Positions 57,875-64,000 of a stretch of DNA of 64,000 nucleotides are shown in pieces (the first letter of the stretch is position 1; each line of letters begins with the position of its first letter). Both the position numbers and the translations under genes were made by a program. The DNA lies in contig NZ_AZFT01000043.1 of the NCBI RefSeq assembly GCF_001434405.1, positions 1 through 64,000 of the forward strand, given 5' to 3'. The DNA is from Ligilactobacillus apodemi DSM 16634 = JCM 16172 (GTDB taxonomy: Bacteria; Bacillota; Bacilli; Lactobacillales; Lactobacillaceae). The notes beneath the pieces are model-generated. The model was not told the origin of the DNA, did not search any database, and was given only the letters and a program-made list of their open reading frames with translations.

Positions 57875-59293
57875 TTAGAGATTTTTATCCATATCAAAGG
57901 TTAATTTAGATAATTCAAGCCCACTCGTTACGCAATTTGCGATTGATTGCATCGTTTCTTCACGCATCCGATTTGAAAGTGCATAATTTTGTTGCGTTAA
58001 ATAGTTCGTCAAGTTTTCGCCTGTTAGATCTTTAGCAGTTTGGTCGATCTTGGCAATCATTTGATGCAAAATCTGCGTTGTTTTCGTTAAATAATCACGG
58101 TTGGGTTGCACAAAGTGAGCATAATGTGATTCAACTAACATCGACAAGGTCCGATACATCCAATAAGCACTCTTGATATCATAATTTAACGGGGTATTGC
58201 TCCAGGTCGGGTCAGTATCGTTTGCATTAGTATAAAATGGCACATATGGAGTAAACGATGGGACCCCAAAGCACAACCACATTAACGCTGCATGTTCTGG
58301 GGCAACATCATTTCTGATTTGTAAGACATGCGAATTTTGCGTACGGTTAAGTGAAATTGGTCTAAATCTAACTTTATCTTCTTCACTTCCATGACCTAAT
58401 GGATCATATTTGGTCTCATTGTAATGTGAGCCTAAAACGTATGTAAGATCTTCAATTTTTAATAACCGATCAGCACAACAAATAAATGGTAAGTCGCTAG
58501 ATTGTGGATCTTGTTTAACATCTGGGGTAAAGTAACGTTGGCCATACCAAACACGGGGCGTATTATAGTGACGATCTTTTTCAGTATCGGTCCCAAAAAT
58601 CTTTCTAAAATTAAAGGTCGTTGGATCCGGGTTCAAATGATATTGCGCCACAAATTCTTGTAAGCCTTCGGACCACATGTAATTTTTCGGATCATTAAAG
58701 TCAATATAGTCTTGTGCTACTTGATTAGCTGCGATCGCATAAGCATCATCAGGAATTCTAGTTGCAGCCCAATGATGACCAGTAACGATCTCCATATACC
58801 AAACTTCATCTTTATCAGAAAATAATACCCCATTACCTTCCGGTGAGCCGTATTCTTTGATCAAATTTCCAAGATATTCGACCCCATGGCGTGCCGAATC
58901 GATAAATGGTGCTACTAATGACTGCAACGAATCTTCGGCTAGCCCATTTTCGATAAAAGGATCATGTGCCAAAGCCAAGGGATTACCGTAAACGGATTCT
59001 GTTGCTGACATCGCCACATTTTTTTCATTGATGGAACTTTCACCAAAATAACCTAAGTGAGTCTCGTCTACGTTAGGGGTCATTGTTGTCCGATAACCAT
59101 TAGCTGGCAACAAAGCAGAGAACCCATTTTGATTTGAGTTCCAAAACTCGTCGCGCCCACTAACAGCTGGTTGCATTACAAAACGTTGTGGTGTCAATGG
59201 CAAAAAAGTATCATCATTACGTGCAATCATCGTCGAACCATCGATCGTGGCTTTTTTTCCCACGAGAATCGTCGTACATGCTTGTTCGTTCAT
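57875..59293 (-). CDS. pepD: Dipeptidase, C69 family
   Basis: A 472-residue N-terminal-nucleophile peptidase of family C69 (PepD). The start MNEQACTTILVGKKATIDGS carries the conserved Cys6, exposed after propeptide trimming in relatives. Further family segments are TMIARNDDTF, ISATES-like NVAMSATESVYGNPLAL, GVLFSDKDEVWYMEIVTGHHWAATRIPDDAYAIAANQ and PVISLNRT-like ISLNRTQNSHVLQIR. It cleaves dipeptides in the cytoplasm. I chose ATG 59293 (AAAGGAC 9 bases upstream); TTG 59302 is unlikely. Confidence 0.93.
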   Translation of the reverse strand: MNEQACTTILVGKKATIDGSTMIARNDDTFLPLTPQRFVMQPAVSGRDEFWNSNQNGFSALLPANGYRTTMTPNVDETHLGYFGESSINEKNVAMSATESVYGNPLALAHDPFIENGLAEDSLQSLVAPFIDSARHGVEYLGNLIKEYGSPEGNGVLFSDKDEVWYMEIVTGHHWAATRIPDDAYAIAANQVAQDYIDFNDPKNYMWSEGLQEFVAQYHLNPDPTTFNFRKIFGTDTEKDRHYNTPRVWYGQRYFTPDVKQDPQSSDLPFICCADRLLKIEDLTYVLGSHYNETKYDPLGHGSEEDKVRFRPISLNRTQNSHVLQIRNDVAPEHAALMWLCFGVPSFTPYVPFYTNANDTDPTWSNTPLNYDIKSAYWMYRTLSMLVESHYAHFVQPNRDYLTKTTQILHQMIAKIDQTAKDLTGENLTNYLTQQNYALSNRMREETMQSIANCVTSGLELSKLTFDMDKNL

Positions 59294-59433
59294 TTCTATC
59301 AAGTCCTTTCGACAATTACTTTCAGTTTACTCTTTAAATTTCCTTAATTCCACTCTTAAGGCTTTCCATTAGGGAACTGTTACTTGTATAATGGAGGTAA
59401 TGTTAAATAATCAAAAGGATGGACAATTTCACC

Positions 59434-60105
59434 ATGAAATTTTTTAAGAAACATAAATTTCGCTACGTCTTATTACTCCTTGTTATTTGTTGCGGAGGTT
59501 TTTTAGTTTATACTGAACACATTGAAAGCAAATCCTCAACTGCAGCAAAAAGCACTACTACTTCAACTACTAGTGCTTCAACTTCGAGCTCTACTAAATC
59601 GACAACAACTACTAAAACTTCGACACTTAGAACACCGATCGATTGGACCAAGTCATCAGAAACTAAACCATATCCTGATTTGGATAAAGTTTCTGACTTC
59701 TGGGTCAAAGTTGATCTTAAGAAAAACAGAACTTACTTGATGTCAGGCAACACTGTGATCTACACAATGTATTCTTCCGGTGGTGCTTATCACAAAAATA
59801 AAGAAACTGGTAAATATGAAAGCTATACTCCAACGGGAACTTTTTATATTGAAGCCGAACGGGGCGATTCTTTCTACAATGCTAGTTTGAATGAAGGAGC
59901 AAATAACTGGGTCTCTTGGAAAGATCACGGGGTTTATCTCTTCCATTCAGTCCCAACCGACGCTTCTGGTAACTATAACTTGACCGAAGCTAAAAAGCTC
60001 GGTAAAAAAGCAGCTTCACATGGCTGTATTCGCCTAAGCGTCCCTGATTCCAAATGGATGTGTGAAAATCTAAAAACAGGTACAAAAGTTGTGATCGAAG
60101 GTTAA
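59434..60105 (+). CDS. L,D-transpeptidase (YkuD) with intact active site
   Basis: A 223-residue membrane-anchored protein: basic start, one helix (about 10-28), Ser/Thr-rich linker (about 33-65) and a YkuD domain (about 85-223). The catalytic motif SHGCIRLS is intact (His196, Cys198), as is the upstream His in LFHSVP. L,D-transpeptidases cross-link or modify peptidoglycan. I chose ATG 59434 (GGATGG about 9-11 bases upstream); the ATG at 59419 touches the ribosome site. It converges with a paralogue lacking these residues. Confidence 0.88.
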   Translation: MKFFKKHKFRYVLLLLVICCGGFLVYTEHIESKSSTAAKSTTTSTTSASTSSSTKSTTTTKTSTLRTPIDWTKSSETKPYPDLDKVSDFWVKVDLKKNRTYLMSGNTVIYTMYSSGGAYHKNKETGKYESYTPTGTFYIEAERGDSFYNASLNEGANNWVSWKDHGVYLFHSVPTDASGNYNLTEAKKLGKKAASHGCIRLSVPDSKWMCENLKTGTKVVIEG

Positions 60106-60122
60106 CTTCAGCAACAACATAA

Positions 60123-60163
60123 ATAAGGGCGTGGTCGCTAATATAACGGCCACGCCCTATTTT
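60123..60163. terminator. Bidirectional terminator
   Basis: AATAAGGGCGTGG pairs with CCACGCCCTATTT (one mismatch), with T runs, between the two convergent YkuD paralogues. Confidence 0.88.
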
Positions 60164-60167
60164 TATC

Positions 60168-60899
60168 TTAATCTTTCATTGTCTCCCACGGATCATCTTT
60201 TTGACCCGAACCTTGAATAATAACTTGTGTCCCTTTTGGCAGATTTTCCATGATCCATTTAGCATCGGAAACCGATAAGCGGATGCTACCATACGCATTG
60301 ACATTTTTCTTTTTGGTGACCTTTTGTCCTAATAATTTAGCTTGACTCAAGATCACATTACCATCCTCGCTAAACGGTACTGATTCAAAGCGATAAGCCC
60401 CATTGCCTAAAAATGAGGTCCAATACTTAGCACCATAACCCTTAGTTGCATCATAGTAACTGTCGCCCCGTTTGGCTTGAAGTTTAAACGTGCCAACGGG
60501 AGTTTCTTGGTAATTTTTTGTACCTTCATAATTTTTGGCCATTGAAGCATACATCGTATATAACGTGTATGGTCCTTGACGTACATAAACTCTTTGTTTA
60601 TCTTGTGAAACTAAGAGCCAGATCTTTGTTGCTTTATTTTTAGATTTAACTGCTTTAGAAACATCTGGATAGGCTAATAATTCCGATGGTTTTTCCCATG
60701 AGATCGGGACTTGCATATTTTTCTTTTGCTCAGCTAATAATGCTTTTTGTTTTGCTTTTTGCGCTTTATCTAACTTAGCTTGTTTTGCCATCTTTTGTTC
60801 ATTTTTCACTTCTGCGCGATGGACATGAAACGCACTATAACCGACTAATCCCACTAAACATAGCGCTACTAGCCAGTGGATCCATTTTGATTTTTTCAT
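60168..60899 (-). CDS. Degenerate YkuD-domain protein (catalytic Cys replaced by Ser)
   Basis: A 243-residue paralogue of the converging L,D-transpeptidase: N-terminal helix (about 8-26), a Lys/Ala/Gln-rich coiled segment (about 30-62) and a YkuD-like domain (about 90-230). The motif that should read HGCIRLS reads YGSIRLS (Tyr203, Ser205), and the LFHSVP His is replaced by Glu (RFESVP). The fold-forming segments TPVGTFKLQAKRGDSYY and LSQAKLLGQKV are kept. It should be inactive as a Cys transpeptidase, and may act as a binding or regulatory partner. Confidence 0.85.
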   Translation of the reverse strand: MKKSKWIHWLVALCLVGLVGYSAFHVHRAEVKNEQKMAKQAKLDKAQKAKQKALLAEQKKNMQVPISWEKPSELLAYPDVSKAVKSKNKATKIWLLVSQDKQRVYVRQGPYTLYTMYASMAKNYEGTKNYQETPVGTFKLQAKRGDSYYDATKGYGAKYWTSFLGNGAYRFESVPFSEDGNVILSQAKLLGQKVTKKKNVNAYGSIRLSVSDAKWIMENLPKGTQVIIQGSGQKDDPWETMKD

Positions 60900-60974
60900 T
60901 TTTATCGGGTGACCCTTTCTTACTGATTCGTACTATCTTAATATACGGATGACCACTTAGAATGTCAATGAAAC

Positions 60975-62519
60975 TCAACGTTCTAATTGAATATTTTCCA
61001 CATTGAATATTTTGTCGATCCAACCTTGGTAAAAGCTTTCTTCGTGCGTGACAAGCAAAACATTTCCCGGGAAATCTATTAGCGCTTTTTTCAATGCTAC
61101 CTTAGTCTCATCATCTAAATGGTTTGTTGGTTCATCTAAAATCAAAAAGTTACTTGGCTTTAATTCTAACAAGCATAATTTGACTTTAGTTTGTTCGCCC
61201 CCACTTAAAAGTTCCATTGGTTTTAAAGTGTTAGCAGCATTGATTCCTGCCCGGGCTAATCTCTGACGGATCGTTTTAGGCTCAAGTTTAGGATAAGCAG
61301 CCTGTAACACTTGTAAGGGCGTCATCTGCGGATCGTCCCAAACTAATTCTTGAGTGAAATAATTGATCACTGCTGCATCGACAAACTGAGCTGTCCCACC
61401 AAATGTCTTGATCTCGCCTAAAATCGATTTGAGTAACGTTGACTTACCAATCCCGTTAAATCCCTTTAACACAACTTTTTCACCGTGACTCATCGAAAAC
61501 GTGACCGGTTGCAATAACGGGCGTTGATAACCGATCGACAATTTTTTTACCCGTAATGTTGCACTGGATAGTAACTCTAAATAAGGAAAAGAAAAATGTG
61601 CTTGTAAATTATCACTTGGCGGGGTCAAACGGACGAGTTTATCAAGTCTTTTTTGCCGTGACTTGGCCATCGCAGCACGTGTTCCGGCCTTATTTTTACG
61701 GATATAGGCTTCATCTTTTTCGATCTGGCGCCGTTGTTTTTCATAGGCTTTAAGTTGCACTTCTTTTTTGACTTCTTTTTGCTTGATCGCAGCTTTAAAA
61801 CTCCCAGTATATTTGGTTATTTTACCAAAAGATATATCGGCGATCGTATTAGTGATATTTTCTAAAAAATCATAATCATGCGAAATTACCATAAAACACC
61901 CGGGAAAATCATTTAAATAATCCGTTAACCACTCGATATGTGCTACATCTAAATAGTTCGTAGGTTCATCTAACAATAAAACATCTGGTCGTTCTAATAA
62001 AAGCTTGGCTAAAATGATCTTGGATCTTTGTCCCCCTGAACACTGGCTAACTTTTCGTTCTTTGCCTAACGCATCGATCCCTAACCCTGTCATAACTTGA
62101 TCGATCTTGACTTCCAAATTATAAAAATCAGCAGCTTCTAAAATTTCTTGGTATTTTCCTGCTTTATCTAATAAATTTTCATCCAGGGTTTGCGCATATT
62201 TCTCATAACATGCGGCTTGCTTTTTTTCAATTTCATATAGTTCTTGAAATGCACTTTGTAAAAAAGCACCGATCGTTAATTCGTGAGCAGATTCTGCATA
62301 TTGATCTAAATAGCCGATCTTTTTGCCCCGCTGCCATTTGATCTGACCTTCATCAGGTAAGATCTGACCAGTGATCAATCTGATCAAAGTCGATTTACCA
62401 GCCCCATTTTGCCCGATGACACCTAGGTGGTCTTCTTTATTTAAAGCAAACGATGCCTTGTCATAGAGTTGCTTATCAGCAAAACTCATTGAGAGATCTG
62501 TCACTTCTAAAATACTCAT
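60975..62519 (-). CDS. ABC-F family ATPase
   Basis: A 514-residue soluble protein with two ABC domains: Walker A GQNGAGKST and GFNGIGKST, signatures CSGGQRSKI and LSGGEQTKV, Walker B VLLLDEPTNYLD and FLILDEPTNHLD. A linker rich in Lys/Glu (about 245-310) connects them. There is no membrane domain. ABC-F proteins act on ribosomes as translation factors or antibiotic protection factors; the subtype is not clear. The ATG has only a weak GGAT site upstream. Confidence 0.9.
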   Translation of the reverse strand: MSILEVTDLSMSFADKQLYDKASFALNKEDHLGVIGQNGAGKSTLIRLITGQILPDEGQIKWQRGKKIGYLDQYAESAHELTIGAFLQSAFQELYEIEKKQAACYEKYAQTLDENLLDKAGKYQEILEAADFYNLEVKIDQVMTGLGIDALGKERKVSQCSGGQRSKIILAKLLLERPDVLLLDEPTNYLDVAHIEWLTDYLNDFPGCFMVISHDYDFLENITNTIADISFGKITKYTGSFKAAIKQKEVKKEVQLKAYEKQRRQIEKDEAYIRKNKAGTRAAMAKSRQKRLDKLVRLTPPSDNLQAHFSFPYLELLSSATLRVKKLSIGYQRPLLQPVTFSMSHGEKVVLKGFNGIGKSTLLKSILGEIKTFGGTAQFVDAAVINYFTQELVWDDPQMTPLQVLQAAYPKLEPKTIRQRLARAGINAANTLKPMELLSGGEQTKVKLCLLELKPSNFLILDEPTNHLDDETKVALKKALIDFPGNVLLVTHEESFYQGWIDKIFNVENIQLER

Positions 62520-62600
62520 TTTGATCCATTCTTTCTACGTAAAAATACTTCGTTAAGTATACCACACCCCTAACTTTTACATAACTTCCTAGATTTAACC

Positions 62601-62629
62601 TTGAAATTCATCTTATTTTTCGCTAGAAT
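62601..62629 (+). promoter_or_regulatory. Promoter of the 46-residue protein gene
   Basis: TTGAAA (62601-62606), a 17-base spacer and TAGAAT (62624-62629), 36 bases before the start codon. Confidence 0.65.
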
Positions 62630-62664
62630 ATAAAGATGCATGAGTAATGAAGGGAGGGACTACC

Positions 62665-62805
62665 ATGTCACAAAATACACACGTAGGCGTTGGTAACGAC
62701 CGCCGCCCAGTTAACAACAAAAACGTTAAGAAGCGTCGTGCAGAACACCAAGCTGTTTTAAACTTCTTAAAAGAACGTGAAGAAGCTGACAAAGCTGCTA
62801 AATAA
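62665..62805 (+). CDS. Small basic protein, 46 residues
   Basis: The product starts MSQNTHVGVGNDRRPVNNKN and ends in KEREEADKAAK: a basic Asn/Arg/Lys front and a helical charged tail. The evidence for a real gene is a strong AGGGAGGG site 6-8 bases before the ATG, a good promoter, and codon choice typical of highly expressed genes (CGT, GAA, AAC, GTT, GGT). I do not recognise the family. It is followed after 1-5 bases by a structured RNA region. Confidence 0.75.
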   Translation: MSQNTHVGVGNDRRPVNNKNVKKRRAEHQAVLNFLKEREEADKAAK

Positions 62806-62962
62806 GCGAGCCCACATGACAATCACTAGTGGAGCTCTGACCAGATTATCGTGACTGCAAGATCACTCGCGAGGTCTGCTGATAACCTGGGAAAAGTTCA
62901 ATTAATTGAATATAAATAGCTCCACATGGGCCACTGTCAGGTGTGCACATGTGGATTTATTT
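62806..62962 (+). ncRNA. Structured RNA of unknown class ending in a terminator
   Basis: Stems seen by eye: GCCCA (62810-62814) with TGGGC (62927-62931); GTGGAGCT (62829-62836) with AGCTCCAC (62918-62925); CCAG-TTATC (62841-62850) with GATAA-CTGG (62881-62890); GTGA (62851-62854) with TCAC (62863-62866); and TTCAA/TTGAA (62897-62910). A terminator, CCACATG (62922-62928) with CATGTGG (62948-62954) then T-rich sequence, shares bases with the first two stems. The two folds exclude each other, as in riboswitches. It fits no class that I know. Confidence 0.6.
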
Positions 62963-62968
62963 TGCTCT
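62921..62968 (+). terminator. Terminator of the structured RNA
   Basis: An 8-bp stem (TCCACATG/CATGTGGA) with a 19-base loop, followed by ATTTATTTT and a second T run. It overlaps the 3' strands of the competing stems. Confidence 0.7.
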
Positions 62969-63084
62969 TTTTTATTTTTTACATAAAATTTACTTACAGA
63001 TAATTTCTTTTTAACAATGACTTGTGATACGATAACCGTGTAATCAACTAAATCACATTCATTATATAAGGAGGAGTTTTGTGA

Positions 63085-64000
63085 TTGAAAACAAATTATT
63101 ACAACCAGACTGGAGAAGAAGTACTCGTCAAATTAGATAGTTCGCTTGATGGTTTAGACTCGGCGCAGATAAAAGAGCGCCAAGCAAAATACGGACCAAA
63201 CGTGTTAGAGTCTAAAAAGCATACTACCTTGTTGCAAAAATTCATTGCACAATTTAAAGACTTAATGATCATCATTTTGATGGTCGCAGCTTTAGTTGCA
63301 ATGTTTGCGGGAGAAGTTTCCGATGCGTTGATCATCTTTTTAGTTGTGCTCTTAAATGCCGTATTTGGTGTTTTCCAAGAAGCAAAAGCGGAAAATGCGA
63401 TCGATGCTTTACAGGAAATGACGACCCCTTATTCACGGGTCCGGCGCAATGGTACGGTCATGCAAGTCAAAAGTGATGAGATCGTCCCTGGTGATATCGT
63501 CTTACTTGAAGCTGGCGATATCGTGCCTGCTGATATGCGGATCTTGAGCTCATCTTCTCTAAAGATCGAAGAAGCGGCTTTGACTGGTGAGTCTGTTCCC
63601 GTTGATAAAGATGCAGCTGTTATTACCGAAGAAAATCCCCCGATTGGTGAACAAAGTAACCTCTGTTTTATGAACACTAGTGTTACTTACGGGACTGCTG
63701 AAGCGGTTGTATTTGCAACTGGAATGCAGACTCAAGTCGGTCACATTGCAACAATGCTTGATGAGGTCGACAACTCAGTCACACCACTCCAAAAAAACAT
63801 TACCCATTTAAGTAAAGTCTTAACGATTTTGATCTTAGTCATCGCAGTCGTGATCTTTGTCTTTGGGGTCGCTACCGGGCGGGAAACGGTCTTAGATATG
63901 TTATTGACCGCTATCTCATTAGCCGTGGCCGCTATTCCTGAAGGTCTTCCGGCAATCGTGACGATCACATTAGCTTTAGGAACACAAACTATGGCTAAAA
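63085..64000 (+). CDS. Cation-transporting P-type ATPase (Ca2+/Mn2+ type), 5' part
   Basis: A 305-residue N-terminal part that runs off the right edge without a stop. It starts MKTNYYNQTGEEVLVKLDSS and has the cation ATPase N-terminal domain, helices 1-2 (DLMIIILMVAALVAMFAGEVSDALIIFLVVLL), the actuator with ALTGESVPV, and helix 4 with the type-II PEGLP motif (AAIPEGLPAIVTITLALG). Relatives include Ca2+ pumps and the Mn2+ exporter YoaB/MgtA of lactic acid cocci. The start is TTG 63085, with GGAGGAG 8 bases upstream; the GTG at 63081 is in another frame that stops at once. Confidence 0.9.
   Translation, partial: MKTNYYNQTGEEVLVKLDSSLDGLDSAQIKERQAKYGPNVLESKKHTTLLQKFIAQFKDLMIIILMVAALVAMFAGEVSDALIIFLVVLLNAVFGVFQEAKAENAIDALQEMTTPYSRVRRNGTVMQVKSDEIVPGDIVLLEAGDIVPADMRILSSSSLKIEEAALTGESVPVDKDAAVITEENPPIGEQSNLCFMNTSVTYGTAEAVVFATGMQTQVGHIATMLDEVDNSVTPLQKNITHLSKVLTILILVIAVVIFVFGVATGRETVLDMLLTAISLAVAAIPEGLPAIVTITLALGTQTMAK

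Noticed and set aside
62806-62962. yybP-ykoY manganese riboswitch ahead of the P-type ATPase
   Set aside because: The gene context fits, but I do not see the conserved GGGGAGUA segment or the paired-loop signatures, so I left the RNA unclassified.
63099-63968. Minus-strand ORFs opposite the P-type ATPase
   Set aside because: The plus strand carries a long frame with P-type ATPase motifs; the opposing frames have no recognisable domains and are shadows.

Overview
The window reads as a chromosomal segment of a low-GC Firmicute of the family Lactobacillaceae. The pointers are a clpE gene behind a CtsR box, a DUF1827 gene directly after clpE, the LafA/LafB glycolipid pair, an aggregation-promoting-factor (Apf) type LysM protein, a Met T-box ahead of metNPQ, AGGAGG-type ribosome binding sites and frequent TTG/GTG starts. 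A Ligilactobacillus/Liquorilactobacillus-like species is a reasonable guess that I cannot confirm. I see no insertion sequence, prophage, CRISPR array, integrase or tRNA gene.

Layout. 1-590: upstream region of a leftward rRNA operon whose 16S gene lies beyond the left edge, with three tandem promoters. 591-6402: lipoteichoic acid (LTA) block (ltaS, a YkuJ-like gene, a flippase-like membrane protein, lafB, lafA). 6581-8568: ptsHI with a cre site inside a large palindrome. 8771-12956: small conserved protein, CtsR-controlled clpE, DUF1827 protein, MucBP/SH3-like protein without a signal peptide. 13003-20278: prfC, CNNM/CBS protein, a degenerate TagH-like ATPase fused to LysM, gtrA, gpsA, an AI-2E family transporter. 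20614-26834: Ntdp-type phosphatase, MFS exporter, and an apparent operon rlmD - small alarmone synthetase - response regulator - histidine kinase. 26928-31249: recX, YihY/BrkB protein, LysM protein, galU, map. 31677-37746: flavodoxin, YfhO, wecB, M29 aminopeptidase. 37849-42677: cytochrome-b5-like protein, Apf-type protein, VTT membrane protein, lipoprotein, gdhA. 43017-47714: mscL, lipid kinase, YitT, and a TetR-regulated ABC exporter operon. 47795-54115: guaB, a PLD-helicase-DUF3427 protein coupled to a NUDIX hydrolase, a second CNNM/CBS protein. 54242-57120: metQ-metP-metN under a T-box. 57322-62519: hypothetical gene, C69 dipeptidase, two convergent YkuD paralogues (one lacking its catalytic residues), an ABC-F ATPase. 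62600-64000: a 46-residue basic protein, a structured RNA ending in a terminator, and the start of a P-type ATPase that runs off the right edge.

How the genes fit together. Much of the window concerns the cell envelope and LTA. LafA and LafB build the glycolipid anchor, LtaS polymerises glycerol phosphate on it, GpsA supplies glycerol-3-phosphate, GalU supplies UDP-glucose, a lipid kinase can recycle diacylglycerol, and GtrA and YfhO resemble LTA glycosylation factors. Three LysM proteins and two YkuD-fold proteins add peptidoglycan-directed functions. The rest is housekeeping plus stress and regulatory genes.

The observations most worth a second look are the structured RNA at 62806-62962, the PLD-helicase/NUDIX gene pair, the catalytically degenerate TagH-LysM and YkuD proteins, and the mscL/lipid-kinase junction where a terminator stem contains the next gene's ribosome binding site.
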